Shown here: positions 6,612-16,476 of the stretch, one piece after another | How the letters are laid out: each line of letters starts with the position of its first letter | How positions within the stretch are numbered: the first letter of the stretch is position 1 | Source of the DNA: JAHDBG01 sp963922685 | GTDB taxonomy: Bacteria; Pseudomonadota; Gammaproteobacteria; Chromatiales; Chromatiaceae | Length of the DNA stretch: 63,816 nucleotides | Reading direction: 5' to 3' | NCBI GenBank assembly: GCA_963922685.1 | Contig: CAWUJM010000004.1 | Coordinates: 1 to 63,816 of the forward strand | Made by a program: the position numbers and the translations under genes | The notes under the pieces: generated by a model | What the model was told of the DNA's origin: nothing | Databases searched by the model: none | What the model saw: the letters and a program-made list of their open reading frames with translations, nothing else

Positions 6612-8453
6612 GTGAAATCTGGTACACCCTGTGTTGCGGAAAGGCAACCATTTGATGCCCAAGCCTTTCTGCGCACCCTGACCCGACAGCCTGGTGTATA
6701 CCGGATGCTGAATACCGCTGATGAGGTGCTGTATGTGGGTAAAGCAAAGAACCTGCAGAAGCGGGTCAGCACTTATTTTACCCGCGCCACAAATACCCGC
6801 ATTGCCAGCATGGTGGCACAGATCGCCGACATTGCGATTACCGTCACTCACACCGAAACTGAGGCACTGATTCTTGAAAACAACCTGATCAAGCAACACA
6901 AGCCGCGCTACAACGTGCTGTTACGTGATGACAAAAGCTACCCTTACCTGTATCTGTCTGCCGACGACTATCCCCGCCTGAGTTTTCACCGGGGTGCCCG
7001 CCGGGGTAAAGGCCAGTATTTCGGCCCTTATCCGAATAGCCGTGCCGTACGCCAGACCCTCCAGCTGTTACAGAAGCTGATCCCGGTACGCCAGTGTGAA
7101 AACAGTTATTTTGCTCATCGTTCACGCCCCTGCCTGCAATACCAGATCAAACGTTGTACCGCGCCCTGTGTCGGCTTTATCAATCCGACTGACTATGCAC
7201 AGGATGTTACTGATACCCGTCTGTTTCTGGAAGGCAAGGCATCAGCCGTCACTGATCGCTGGATCGCCCGGATGGAAACCGCTGCGCAGGCACTTGAATT
7301 TGAACGGGCTGCAACACTACGTGATCAGATTGCCACACTGCGCACTATTCAGGAAAAACAATACGTCAGTGGCGAACAGGGCGATCTGGATATCATCGCA
7401 GTGGCTCAGCAGGGCGGCGTTGCCTGCATACAACTTTTTTACATCCGTCACGGACACAATCTGGGCAACAAAACGTTGTATCCCGGTACTGGTGGAGGTG
7501 CCGGGTCCGGTGAACTGATTTCCGGCTGTATTGCGCAATATTATCTGGGCCGGGTGGTGCCTGGTGAACTTCTGGTGAATGTCTTACCAGAAGACCAGAC
7601 GCTGCTGGAGCAACAACTGAGTACACAGGCCGGGCATAAGGTACATATCCGGCACAATCCACGCGGTGAGCGTGTCCGCTGGTTACAGATGGCGATCAAC
7701 AATGCTCGCCTTGCCTTACAGGCACGCCTGGCCAGTGCCAGCGTCAATCAGCAACGGGTGGATGCGTTGCAATCTGCTCTGCAGCTTGACACGCCGCCGC
7801 GACGACTGGAATGTTTTGATATCAGTCACACGATGGGCGAACAGACTGTGGCATCCTGCGTCGTCTTTACCGATGGCGCACCTTGTAACAGTGATTACCG
7901 GCGTTACAATATCACCGGCATTCAGGGTGGCGACGATTATGCTGCAATGCGACAGGTATTGCAGCGTCGTTACCAGCGATTGCAGACCGAAGACAGCAGT
8001 TTTCCCGATCTGCTGATTATTGACGGCGGAAAAGGCCAATTATATGCTGCCCGGAATAGCCTGCAGGAACTCGGCATCAACGCGCCGGACATGCTCGGCG
8101 TCGCCAAGGGTCCCAGCCGTAAGCCGGGTATGGAGCAACTTTTTTTGCCTGACCAGAGCCAGCCACTGCGCCTGCCACCTGATTCAGCTGCCCTGCACCT
8201 GATTCAGCATATCCGTGACGAAGCGCATCGCTTTGCCATCACCGGACATCGTCAGCGCAGGGCAAAGGCGCAAGGCACGTCATCGTTAGAGGGCATCCGG
8301 GGTGTTGGTGCAAAACGCCGCCAGCGTCTGCTACTGCACTTCGGCGGCCTGCAGGCCCTGAGCCGCGCCGGTGTTGAAGATATCTGCCAGGTCAGAGGCA
8401 TCAGCCGCTGCCTGGCAGAACAGATTCATGCCGCACTACATGACGACACATGA
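6612..8453 (+). CDS. uvrC: Excinuclease ABC subunit C
   Basis: Nuclease of nucleotide excision repair making both incisions around a UvrB-marked lesion. The N-terminal GIY-YIG domain is clear (GVYRML...VLYVGKAKNLQKRV). A Cys cluster region follows, then a UVR motif around residues 205-240 (EFERAATLRDQI). The UvrC RNase H-like domain has FDISHTMGE and LLIIDGGKGQL, and two C-terminal helix-hairpin-helix motifs include IRGVGAKRRQRLLLHFGG. The 613-residue length is standard. GTGGAGGT shortly upstream supports the 6612 ATG. pgsA follows 37 bases later, a pairing seen in many gammaproteobacteria. Confidence 0.97.
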   Translation: MKSGTPCVAERQPFDAQAFLRTLTRQPGVYRMLNTADEVLYVGKAKNLQKRVSTYFTRATNTRIASMVAQIADIAITVTHTETEALILENNLIKQHKPRYNVLLRDDKSYPYLYLSADDYPRLSFHRGARRGKGQYFGPYPNSRAVRQTLQLLQKLIPVRQCENSYFAHRSRPCLQYQIKRCTAPCVGFINPTDYAQDVTDTRLFLEGKASAVTDRWIARMETAAQALEFERAATLRDQIATLRTIQEKQYVSGEQGDLDIIAVAQQGGVACIQLFYIRHGHNLGNKTLYPGTGGGAGSGELISGCIAQYYLGRVVPGELLVNVLPEDQTLLEQQLSTQAGHKVHIRHNPRGERVRWLQMAINNARLALQARLASASVNQQRVDALQSALQLDTPPRRLECFDISHTMGEQTVASCVVFTDGAPCNSDYRRYNITGIQGGDDYAAMRQVLQRRYQRLQTEDSSFPDLLIIDGGKGQLYAARNSLQELGINAPDMLGVAKGPSRKPGMEQLFLPDQSQPLRLPPDSAALHLIQHIRDEAHRFAITGHRQRRAKAQGTSSLEGIRGVGAKRRQRLLLHFGGLQALSRAGVEDICQVRGISRCLAEQIHAALHDDT

Positions 8454-8490
8454 AATAATAAGCCCGGCTTATCTTCACAGAGAGACGACC

Positions 8491-9057
8491 ATGTACCGAC
8501 ATACCCCCAACCTGATTACCTCAGCCCGTATTGCGCTGCTGCCGATTCTGATCATGCTCAGCTATCTGCCGGTCAGCTGGGCACCACTGGCGACGACCAG
8601 TGTATTTATCCTGGCAGCACTGACCGACTGGCTGGACGGTTATCTGGCACGCCGCTGGCACCTGGTCTCTGCCTTCGGGGCTTTTCTGGATCCGGTTGCT
8701 GATAAGCTGATGGTTGCCACTGCATTAATCCTGGTGTTACAACACAATCCGGCGGTCTGGATGGTCCTGCCAGTACTGGTGATCATTGGTCGTGAAATCA
8801 TTATCTCTGCGTTACGTGAATGGATGGCCAGCCTTGGTGCCGGTGCCCAGGTCGCCGTTTCACAAATCGGCAAGATTAAAACCACAGCGCAGATGATCGC
8901 GATCATCTGCCTGCTGTACCAGCATGATTTTGCGGGTCTGCCCATCTACACCATCGGTGTTATCCTGTTATATCTGGCTGGCTTCCTGACCCTCTGGTCC
9001 ATGCTGATTTATCTGCAGGCTGCCTGGCCCGAACTGCGCAGAAAACCAGATGTATGA
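8491..9057 (+). CDS. pgsA: CDP-diacylglycerol-glycerol-3-phosphate 3-phosphatidyltransferase
   Basis: Membrane CDP-alcohol phosphatidyltransferase making phosphatidylglycerol phosphate, the committed step to PG and cardiolipin. The 188-residue protein carries the complete signature: DWLDGYLARR, then GAFLDPVADK (the D-x2-D-G-x2-A-R ... G-x3-D-x3-D pattern), plus four to five hydrophobic helices. The frame is open upstream into uvrC, but ATG at 8491 preceded by AGAGAGACGA gives the normal N-terminus (MYRHTPNLIT). Confidence 0.95.
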   Translation: MYRHTPNLITSARIALLPILIMLSYLPVSWAPLATTSVFILAALTDWLDGYLARRWHLVSAFGAFLDPVADKLMVATALILVLQHNPAVWMVLPVLVIIGREIIISALREWMASLGAGAQVAVSQIGKIKTTAQMIAIICLLYQHDFAGLPIYTIGVILLYLAGFLTLWSMLIYLQAAWPELRRKPDV

Positions 9058-9091
9058 ACCACGACTGTTTCATCAGAATCTGTAAACTGAT

Positions 9092-10288
9092 ATGACTTAT
9101 GATCTGTTGATTGTTGGTGGCGGTCTGGTTGGTGCCAGTCTGGCGATCGCCCTGAGCGGACGCGGGTTGCGTATTGGTGTGATTGAAGCACGTTCGCCGG
9201 GCGATCCGGGCCAGGCCAGTTATGATGACCGGGCACTGGCGTTAAGTTATGGCAGCCGACGTATTCTGGAATCTATACAGATCTGGCCGGATCTGGCAGA
9301 TCAGGTTGCTCCGATCCGGCGCATTCATATCAGTGATCAGGGACATTTCGGCAGTGCCCGGATCACCTCAGAGCAGGAGAGGGTGCCCGCGCTGGGCTAT
9401 GTGATTCCGGCCAGGCAACTGGGCCGGATACTCTGGCAGCGGCTGCAGCAATGTGCAGATGTGACGCTGCTGACATCGGCACAGGTGATCGCTGTGCAAC
9501 ACACGCCGACACAGGCTGATGTGATATTACGCCAGCATGACCGGGACACTCAGCTGGTGGCCCGCCTGTTAGTCGCCGCTGATGGTAGTGATTCCACCCT
9601 GCGGAAACAATTGCAGATACCCACAACTGGCCGTGATTACCATCAGATTGCGCTTGTTGCCAGCATCACACCGGGACGCCCGCATGCGGATACTGCCTGG
9701 CAGCGTTTCACACCTACTGGTCCGGTCGCACTCCTGCCGCAGCGGGCCGGACATTGCACCCTGATCTGGACGTTACACCCGGATCAGCATACGCAAGTGC
9801 TGCAGTATGACGCAGATCAGTTCTGTGCAGCCTTTCAGCGGCAGTTTGGTTATCGTCTCGGCACCCTGCAGCGGGTAGGGCGGCGTCACAGTTATCCACT
9901 CAGATTGTGTCGGGCACAACAGATTGTGTCGGAACGCACGGTACTGATCGGTAATGCCGCACATACGCTGCACCCGGTTGCCGGACAGGGCCTTAATCTG
10001 GGTCTGCGCGATCTGTCTGTTCTGGTTGAATGCGTGTTGCGTGCGCATCATGCAGACCAGGACATCGGTAACCCGGATTGTCTTAACCAGTATCAGCATA
10101 TCTGCCGTCAGGAACACCAGCGGCTGGCGCAGGCAACGGACAATCTGGTGCGGTTATTTACCAGCCCGTTACGCAGCCTGCAGTGGGCCAGAAATATCGG
10201 TCTGCTGGCATTTGATCATCTGCCGCAGGTTAAACATGCCTTTGCCCGTGCCGCAATGGGTACAGCGCACAGGAGCATACCCGGGTAA
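9092..10288 (+). CDS. ubiH: 2-octaprenyl-6-methoxyphenol hydroxylase-type FAD monooxygenase UbiH
   Basis: Flavin monooxygenase of ubiquinone ring hydroxylation. The N-terminal FAD fold has VGGGLVGAS, and YDDRALALSYGSRRI is typical of UbiH. The middle DG motif is ADGSDST. The C-terminal motif GNAAHTLHPVAGQGLNLG has Asn where other family members have Asp (GDAAH); that Asn is also characteristic of E. coli UbiH. The length of 398 residues fits. It could act more broadly than its name if partner hydroxylases are missing in this organism. Confidence 0.9.
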   Translation: MTYDLLIVGGGLVGASLAIALSGRGLRIGVIEARSPGDPGQASYDDRALALSYGSRRILESIQIWPDLADQVAPIRRIHISDQGHFGSARITSEQERVPALGYVIPARQLGRILWQRLQQCADVTLLTSAQVIAVQHTPTQADVILRQHDRDTQLVARLLVAADGSDSTLRKQLQIPTTGRDYHQIALVASITPGRPHADTAWQRFTPTGPVALLPQRAGHCTLIWTLHPDQHTQVLQYDADQFCAAFQRQFGYRLGTLQRVGRRHSYPLRLCRAQQIVSERTVLIGNAAHTLHPVAGQGLNLGLRDLSVLVECVLRAHHADQDIGNPDCLNQYQHICRQEHQRLAQATDNLVRLFTSPLRSLQWARNIGLLAFDHLPQVKHAFARAAMGTAHRSIPG

Positions 10289-10307
10289 TAATAGCCTGCG
10301 CGTAAAC

Positions 10308-11456
10308 ATGTGGAACAAGCAACATCAGAAAAAAAGAGTGGCATTATTATTGTGGATCCCGTGCATGTTGGCGGCGGCAGCAGATCGCTCAGCAGAAACA
10401 GCGCAACATTTAGCTGATCTGCGCCAGACGATAGCAGAGATACAGGCACAGATGCAGTCTGTTCAGGATGAACGTGATCAGGTCAGTCAGCATCTGCAAC
10501 AAAGCGAAATCACTCTGATCCGACTACAACAGACAGCGCATGATTTAACACAACGTTACAACACACAACAACAACATCTGATACAGCTGCAGGCGCGGGG
10601 TCAGCAACAACAGGCCACCTTGCAGCAAGAGCGTCGTACGCTGATAAAACAGGTTCGATCAGCTTATCAGATGGGGTATCAGCAACAGATTAAACTGTTA
10701 TTAAGTCAGCAGGATACACAGGTATTCGGTCGTGTACTGACATATTATGATTATCTGAATCGTGCCCGGATGGCACGCATGCAGACAGCAGAACAACAGC
10801 TGCAACAATTAATCAGTACACAACGTGAAATTGTGCAGCAGCAGGATCAATTGCTGACTTTACAGACTCAGCAACAGGCAGCTCAACACGATTTACACCT
10901 TGCGCAGCAGCGTCGTCGTCGGGTATTAGCAGGATTAGATCAGCAATTACATCAACAAGGTGCCAGATTGCGCCGTTTGCAGGCTGATGCACAACAGTTA
11001 CAGATCTTACTGGATCAGTTACAACAGGCATTGGCCGAGAGTGCGACGCAACAACAGATCGAACCGTTTTCTCACCGACGTGGTCAACTGAACTGGCCGA
11101 CTCAGGGTCGTATACTGCATCAGTTCGGGTCGCACAAAATCGGTTCGCTGCGCTGGGATGGCGTGTTGATGCAGGCTGAGGCTGGTCAGCCGGTACGGGC
11201 CAGCTATGGTGGTCGGGTTGTGTTTGCAGACTGGTTACGTGGCTTCGGCATGTTACTGATTGTGGATCATGGCGAAGGTTATCTGTCATTGTATGGGCAT
11301 AACCAGCGCCTGTTAAAATCAGTTGGTGATCAGGTATCCGCTGATGAACTGATTGCGCAGGTCGGTGATACGGGTGGTCGTGAAACCTCAGGTCTGTATT
11401 TTGCGATACGACACCAGGGACAGCCAGTCGATCCGGCCTTATGGTGTCGTGGATAA
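10308..11456 (+). CDS. envC: Murein hydrolase activator EnvC-like, degenerate M23 domain
   Basis: A secreted periplasmic protein of 382 residues. It has a short hydrophobic leader (VALLLWIPCMLAAAA) and a very Gln-rich coiled coil from about residue 25 to 245. The C-terminal LytM/M23 domain spans about 255-382. Zinc-binding positions of active M23 peptidases are lost: RWDGVLMQ replaces HxGxD and LYFAIRHQG replaces HxH. As in EnvC, it should activate amidases for septal peptidoglycan splitting rather than cut murein itself. The frame is open upstream inside ubiH; ATG at 10308 is the start that gives a leader. Confidence 0.88.
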   Translation: MWNKQHQKKRVALLLWIPCMLAAAADRSAETAQHLADLRQTIAEIQAQMQSVQDERDQVSQHLQQSEITLIRLQQTAHDLTQRYNTQQQHLIQLQARGQQQQATLQQERRTLIKQVRSAYQMGYQQQIKLLLSQQDTQVFGRVLTYYDYLNRARMARMQTAEQQLQQLISTQREIVQQQDQLLTLQTQQQAAQHDLHLAQQRRRRVLAGLDQQLHQQGARLRRLQADAQQLQILLDQLQQALAESATQQQIEPFSHRRGQLNWPTQGRILHQFGSHKIGSLRWDGVLMQAEAGQPVRASYGGRVVFADWLRGFGMLLIVDHGEGYLSLYGHNQRLLKSVGDQVSADELIAQVGDTGGRETSGLYFAIRHQGQPVDPALWCRG

Positions 11457-11673
11457 AGCATTGTGTCAGCTCATAATTCCGGGTGTGAACCGGGTTTCCG
11501 GCTGACTATAAATGTCGCATAATGTATATTATGTTAAATTAAATAGACCCCTGAGTTTTCGTAAATAAAGACCACGTCTGTATCTGTAGCGGCATGCTAC
11601 CCTGCGCAAAGGTCTTGGCATTCACTGCCGTGATATACTGCGGCCCGGATTCAGATCTTATGCAGGAGGATAT
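11457..11673. other. Intergenic region upstream of the aspartyl protease gene
   Basis: 217 bases with no gene. An imperfect dyad (GTCAGC...GCTGAC, 11466-11507) just after envC lacks a T-run. An AT-rich stretch around 11510-11550 and TATACT near 11634 could belong to a promoter, but no clean -35/-10 pair is seen. Confidence 0.35.
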
Positions 11674-12078
11674 ATGGGTGCCACACATATCACTGTCACT
11701 ATCAGGAACCCGGCAGATCCTGATAAATTCTGGGAAGGCCTGTTTTTAGTTGATACCGGGGCGACCGATTCGCTGGTTCCGGAAAATTGTCTTGCGTCCA
11801 TTGGTCTGAGACCTAAGGCTCAGCGAACATATGAACTGGCTGATGGCAGTGAGATAAAAATGGACATTACGACCGGTGATATTGAATTTATGGGAGAGAT
11901 TGTGGGTGGCACGATTATCTTCGGGGAGCCGGGTTCAGAGCCCATTCTGGGTGTGACAGCATTGGAATCAGTGGGTATAGAGGTTGACCCTCGTAACCAG
12001 ACATTGAAACGGATGCCAGCGACCAGACTGAAGAAACTGAAACCAAAATTCGACCAGTCAGATCCGGTGACAGATTGA
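11674..12078 (+). CDS. Small retropepsin-like aspartyl protease
   Basis: A 134-residue protein with the retroviral-type aspartic protease signature FLVDTGATDSLVP (DTGA active site, residues 26-35). Hydrophobic strands follow, including a second ILGVTALESVGI element. Single-domain proteases of this kind act as dimers, each subunit donating one Asp. There is no signal peptide, so it is probably cytoplasmic. A strong AGGAGG lies seven bases before ATG. The gene sits between envC and ffh with its own leader; substrates are unknown. Confidence 0.8.
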   Translation: MGATHITVTIRNPADPDKFWEGLFLVDTGATDSLVPENCLASIGLRPKAQRTYELADGSEIKMDITTGDIEFMGEIVGGTIIFGEPGSEPILGVTALESVGIEVDPRNQTLKRMPATRLKKLKPKFDQSDPVTD

Positions 12079-12114
12079 TCACTTGCTTCTTTCTTTTTTC
12101 ACAGGAATATTCAC

Positions 12115-13470
12115 ATGTTTGCTAATCTGACTGATCGTCTGGATGAAACGTTGCAAAAAATTCGGGGTCAGGGAAAATTATCTGACGATAATATCCGTGA
12201 AACAGTACGTAATGTCCGTATGGCATTATTAGAAGCGGATGTCGCCCTGCCCGTTGTCAGGACATTTACGCAACAGATTCGCGAGAAGGCAGCCGGCACT
12301 GAGGTCATGCAGAGCCTGTCACCCGGTGAAACTCTGGTCAGGATTGTTAAGGATGAGCTGACCACCCTGATGGGTGAACAGAATGCATCACTGAATCTGG
12401 CTACACAACCACCTGCAGTGATCATGCTGGCTGGATTGCAGGGTTCTGGTAAAACCACCAGTGCAGCAAAGTTAGCCCGTTTTCTGCTGGGTTCCGGTAA
12501 AAAGGTGATGCTGGTTAGTTGTGACGTATATCGCCCGGCTGCAATTCAGCAGTTGGCCGTACTGGCGAACGATGTCGGTGCCCTGCTCCACCCGGCCACA
12601 ACTGAACAGCAACCCACTGACATTGCCACCGCAGCATTGAACGCAGCAAAACGGGCATTTGTGGATGTTCTGATTGTGGATACAGCGGGTCGGCTGCATG
12701 TTGATACCGATATGATGGCAGAGGTACAGGCACTACATGCTGCCGTTGACCCGGTGGAAACCCTGTTTGTTGTGGATGCCATGACTGGTCAGGATGCGGC
12801 GAATACAGCACGCGCATTTGACCAGTCGCTACCATTGACCGGGGTGATTTTAACGAAAGCAGACGGGGATGCGCGCGGCGGAGCCGCACTATCTATCCGG
12901 CAGATTACCGGCAAACCGATTAAGTTTCTCGGTACCGGTGAAGGCACCATGGCATTGGAACCATTCTATCCGGACCGGGTTGCCTCACGTATTCTGGGGA
13001 TGGGTGACGTACTATCTCTGGTTGAGGAAGTACAACAAAAGGTTGATCAGCGCAAAGCAAAAAAACTGGCGCGTAAGATACAGAAGGGGCAGGGATTTTC
13101 GTTAGCAGACTTTCGTGATCAGCTACACGAAATTCAGGGGATGGGGGGTGCTGATGGTATGTTAGATAAACTACCTGGCATGAACCAGATACCGGATAAG
13201 GTGAAACAACAGTTTGATACCGTTCAGAGCAAACGAATGATTGCGATGATCAACTCCATGACACCGCATGAACGAGAGTTTTTCAAGGTGATCAAAGGTT
13301 CACGCAAAAAACGAATTGCTGCTGGTTCCGGGACACAGGTACAGGATGTGAACAAATTGTTAAAACAATTTCAGAGCACCCAGAAAATGATGAAAAAATT
13401 CAGTGGTGGCGGTATGGATAAAATGATGCGTAAGTTTCAGGGGGTATTACCCGGACATGGTATGCCTTAA
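12115..13470 (+). CDS. ffh: Signal recognition particle protein Ffh
   Basis: GTPase that binds signal sequences and 4.5S RNA for co-translational membrane targeting through FtsY. The N domain is followed by a G domain with GLQGSGKTTSAAKLA (P-loop), DVYRPAAIQQL, VDTAGRLHVD and TKADGDARGGA. A Met-rich M domain follows, with PGMNQIP and MTPHERE and a C-terminal MMKKFSGGGMDKMMRKF. The 451-residue length is normal. It converges on the Nudix gene with one base between the stops. Confidence 0.97.
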   Translation: MFANLTDRLDETLQKIRGQGKLSDDNIRETVRNVRMALLEADVALPVVRTFTQQIREKAAGTEVMQSLSPGETLVRIVKDELTTLMGEQNASLNLATQPPAVIMLAGLQGSGKTTSAAKLARFLLGSGKKVMLVSCDVYRPAAIQQLAVLANDVGALLHPATTEQQPTDIATAALNAAKRAFVDVLIVDTAGRLHVDTDMMAEVQALHAAVDPVETLFVVDAMTGQDAANTARAFDQSLPLTGVILTKADGDARGGAALSIRQITGKPIKFLGTGEGTMALEPFYPDRVASRILGMGDVLSLVEEVQQKVDQRKAKKLARKIQKGQGFSLADFRDQLHEIQGMGGADGMLDKLPGMNQIPDKVKQQFDTVQSKRMIAMINSMTPHEREFFKVIKGSRKKRIAAGSGTQVQDVNKLLKQFQSTQKMMKKFSGGGMDKMMRKFQGVLPGHGMP

Positions 13471-13471
13471 C

Positions 13472-14092
13472 TCAATCACTCCGGACTTTCAGTTCTGTGT
13501 GGGCTGATGCTGATTCAGCAAAATAATCAATCCGGTAACCTTTCGGATCATCGGTATGTTCGGCAATATCCGCCATCCGGCGCGGAAAATGACCAGTTGC
13601 ACGATCCGCAAAATAACGACGCAATGCCGCTGCGACAGTCGGAAAGGCCAGCTGCTCCCACGGAATCTGTGCTTCTGTGAACAATGCCGTTTCCAGGCTC
13701 TCTATCCCCGGGGCAAAATCTGCACCTGATAAGTGCGCGCGGAATAACAGATAGACCTGGTTGATATGTGGCAGATTCACAGTCAGATAGGGTGCGATCA
13801 GTTTAACCCGCGCCGTCGCCTCTTCCCAGGTTTCGCGCACCGCACCCTGATAGGTCGTCTCGCCGTTTTCCATAAACCCGGCAGGTACGGTCCAGTAACC
13901 ATGACGCGGCTGTATCCCACGCCTGCATAGCAGGACCCGATCCTGATGCTGTACGATGCAGCCAACCACAACCTTCGGATTCTGGTAGTGCACTAACCCG
14001 CACTGTTCACACACCTGCCTGGGGCGTGTATCTCCGTCCGGTACCTGTTCGGAAACGTGCGCACCACAACGGGCACAATAGTTCACCTGCAT
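13472..14092 (-). CDS. Nudix hydrolase with N-terminal zinc ribbon
   Basis: A 206-residue protein with an N-terminal zinc ribbon of two Cys pairs (YCARCG and CEQCG). The Nudix box is complete: GFMENGETTYQGAVRETWEE, followed by ATARV. The layout resembles NADH pyrophosphatase (NudC-like) proteins but is shorter, and it matches the zinc-ribbon Nudix family acting on ADP-ribose or FAD/CoA-type diphosphates. The exact substrate is not readable. It overlaps lpxB by ten bases and is the last gene of the bamA-lpx unit. Confidence 0.85.
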   Translation of the reverse strand: MQVNYCARCGAHVSEQVPDGDTRPRQVCEQCGLVHYQNPKVVVGCIVQHQDRVLLCRRGIQPRHGYWTVPAGFMENGETTYQGAVRETWEEATARVKLIAPYLTVNLPHINQVYLLFRAHLSGADFAPGIESLETALFTEAQIPWEQLAFPTVAAALRRYFADRATGHFPRRMADIAEHTDDPKGYRIDYFAESASAHTELKVRSD

Positions 14093-15246
14093 AACACACC
14101 CCGCGCCTGTAATAAATCAGAAACTGCTGTCACAATCCGCGCATCTGTATCCACTCGCAGCTGCTGGTGCACCACCTGATAACGTTGCCGGATCAGTGCG
14201 ACTTGTGTCGGTGTCTGCAATAGATGTAAGACCGCCGAAGCCAGCCTGTCCACGGCACATTGCTGCTGCAGAAACAGCGGAGCCAGCGGCTCTTCAGCCA
14301 GCAGATTTGCCAGTACCACCCGTTCTGTATTCACCAGGCTCAGTGCACGTAACAGCGCATAAGTCAGCGGATGTAACCGATAACCGACCACCATCGGACA
14401 ACCGCATAATAATCCTTCCAGCGTCGCTGTACCAGACGCCACCAGAGCAGTATCCGCAGCCGTGAACGCAGCCCGACTATCCGGGGTTGTTGTTATCGGC
14501 AGATTGGGCGCATATTGCGCACAATACGTCTGCCAGAGCACTGCCATCGCTGTATCTGCCATCGGTACGACCAGCTGCAACCCCGGTATCCGCTGTCGAC
14601 AAACCCGGGCCGTGGCCAGGAACGGTGGTGCCAGACGATTGATTTCACCTGACCGGCTACCCGGCAGAATCGCCAGAACGGGTAACTCCGGTGCTAACGC
14701 CAGTGACTGACGCGCCGCAGTCTGATCCGGCAATAACGGTAGTTGTTGTGCCAGGGTGTGTCCCACATAACAGGACGCGACCCCGTGCGATTGTAAAAAG
14801 GCAGGCTCAAACGGGAACAGGCTGAGCAACAAATCCACCGCTGACCGGATCTTACGCACCCGCCCTGGCCGCCAGGCCCAGATTGATGGACATACATAAT
14901 GGACGGTCGGTACACCTGCCTGACGCAATCGCCGGGCCAGTGGCAGATTAAAATCCGGCGCATCTATTCCGATGAACAGGTCGGGTGGCGTCGCCAGCCA
15001 GTGTTGTATCAGATTGCGGCGCAGTTGCAATAATGCCGGGAGATGGCGCACCACCTCGAACAGGCCCATGACCGATAATGTTGCCATTGGTGCCAGGCTG
15101 CGCAGGCCATGTGTCAGCATGCTGGCACCGCCCACTCCCTCAAACTGCCAGTGCGGATGCTGCGCCTGCAACGCTGCCAGCAATCGCCCACCCAGCAGAT
15201 CACCTGAGGGTTCGGCCGCGACCAGAGCCACACGCAGGGCTTGCAT
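14083..15246 (-). CDS. lpxB: Lipid-A-disaccharide synthase
   Basis: GT19 glycosyltransferase condensing UDP-2,3-diacylglucosamine with lipid X to form the beta-1,6 disaccharide of lipid A at the inner membrane. The start VALVAAEPSGDLLGG, the internal IDAPDFN, the YVCPSIWAWRPGR segment and LPGSRSGEI are hallmarks. GTATLEGLLCGCPMVVGYR is the sugar-nucleotide site. 387 residues is standard. It lies three bases after lpxA and overlaps the Nudix gene. Confidence 0.96.
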   Translation of the reverse strand: MQALRVALVAAEPSGDLLGGRLLAALQAQHPHWQFEGVGGASMLTHGLRSLAPMATLSVMGLFEVVRHLPALLQLRRNLIQHWLATPPDLFIGIDAPDFNLPLARRLRQAGVPTVHYVCPSIWAWRPGRVRKIRSAVDLLLSLFPFEPAFLQSHGVASCYVGHTLAQQLPLLPDQTAARQSLALAPELPVLAILPGSRSGEINRLAPPFLATARVCRQRIPGLQLVVPMADTAMAVLWQTYCAQYAPNLPITTTPDSRAAFTAADTALVASGTATLEGLLCGCPMVVGYRLHPLTYALLRALSLVNTERVVLANLLAEEPLAPLFLQQQCAVDRLASAVLHLLQTPTQVALIRQRYQVVHQQLRVDTDARIVTAVSDLLQARGVLCR

Positions 15247-15249
15247 GAA

Positions 15250-16038
15250 TCAGCCTGTCACTGTTTTACGCAGTATGCTGCAACCGCGTCGCTCACTCTG
15301 CAGGAAGGCCACCACCGGCTGTAATACCGGGTGTTGTACCGCCATCATGACCAGTTCATCCAGTACCTCGGTCAGTAACTGACCTGAGGTCAGCAGGCGA
15401 TATGCCTGTTTCACCACGCTGACCTGTGCAGCGGAAAATCCGCGCCGTTTCAGGCCTTCCCGGTTGATGCCACATAATCTTGCCGGTGCACCTTCCACCA
15501 GCATATACGGCACCACATCCTTACGTACGGCAGCTCCCATCGCCACAAAGCTATGGGCACCCATCTGACAGAACTGCCGTATCATGGTAAAACCGCCCAG
15601 TACGACCCAGTCCGCCAGCCGGACATGTCCACCCAGTGAGGCACCATTCGCCATCACCACATGATTGCCGATCTGGCAATCATGTGCGATATGCGCATAG
15701 GCCATCAGCAGATTGTCGTTACCGATCCGGGTGATGCCATCGTCCTGCGCAGTACCGCGATGAATCGTGCAGAATTCACGAATCTGATTCCGATCACCGA
15801 TAATCAGCTGACTGTGTTCACCCTGATATTTACGATCCTGTGGATCTTCGCCCACAGATGCAAACTGATAGATGGTGTTGTCACAGCCGATCCGGGTATC
15901 ACTTCTGATCACCACATGCGGGCCAATCTGCGTCCCGGCAGCAATCTGTACCCTCGGACCAATGATGCTGTAAGGCCCGACAGTGACGCCAGTCGCTAAC
16001 TCAGCAGTCGGATCAATAACAGCACTCGCATGCTGCAT
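15250..16038 (-). CDS. lpxA: UDP-N-acetylglucosamine acyltransferase LpxA
   Basis: First enzyme of lipid A synthesis, a cytosolic trimer with a left-handed parallel beta-helix. Hexapeptide repeats run through the first ~190 residues. The catalytic His lies in the IAHDCQIGNHVVMAN region, followed by the substrate-contacting GASLGGHVRLADW. A C-terminal helical domain completes 262 residues. Its ATG overlaps the fabZ stop by one base. Confidence 0.96.
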   Translation of the reverse strand: MQHASAVIDPTAELATGVTVGPYSIIGPRVQIAAGTQIGPHVVIRSDTRIGCDNTIYQFASVGEDPQDRKYQGEHSQLIIGDRNQIREFCTIHRGTAQDDGITRIGNDNLLMAYAHIAHDCQIGNHVVMANGASLGGHVRLADWVVLGGFTMIRQFCQMGAHSFVAMGAAVRKDVVPYMLVEGAPARLCGINREGLKRRGFSAAQVSVVKQAYRLLTSGQLLTEVLDELVMMAVQHPVLQPVVAFLQSERRGCSILRKTVTG

Positions 16039-16469
16039 TACAGATCATTCCTGGCCGTACACATGATCTGAGCGGACGCACACAAGTCATCATCAACCCA
16101 GGCCTGGCCCTGAAAGACACCGATCTGCCGTTTGTATTTCACCAGGTCAACGTCTAAACGTAACTGGTCACCTGGTTCAACCGGTCGCCTGAAACGGGTT
16201 TTATCCAGTCCGACCAGATAAAAAATAGCATCTTCCGGCACATCTTCATGGCCCAGACTGAGTAGTCCGGTGGCCTGCGCTAGTGCTTCTATCACCAGAA
16301 CACCCGGCATCACCGGCTTCCCCGGGAAATGGCCCTGAAAAAAAGGCTCATTGATGGTGACATTCTTCATCGCCACTAAATGATCAGGCGGGTTGTTCTC
16401 GACAATCCGGTCTACCAGCAGAAACGGATAACGGTGCGGCAATAAATTTAAAATCGTATTGATTGACAT
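16038..16469 (-). CDS. fabZ: 3-hydroxyacyl-ACP dehydratase FabZ
   Basis: Hot-dog-fold dehydratase of fatty acid elongation, also drawing on the hydroxyacyl-ACP pool shared with LpxA and LpxD. LLPHRYPFLLVDRI starts the fold, and GHFPGKPVMPGVLVIEALAQ holds the catalytic His and Glu. 143 residues is typical. It sits between lpxD and lpxA in the classical order. Confidence 0.96.
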   Translation of the reverse strand: MSINTILNLLPHRYPFLLVDRIVENNPPDHLVAMKNVTINEPFFQGHFPGKPVMPGVLVIEALAQATGLLSLGHEDVPEDAIFYLVGLDKTRFRRPVEPGDQLRLDVDLVKYKRQIGVFQGQAWVDDDLCASAQIMCTARNDL

Positions 16470-16476
16470 AAAATGA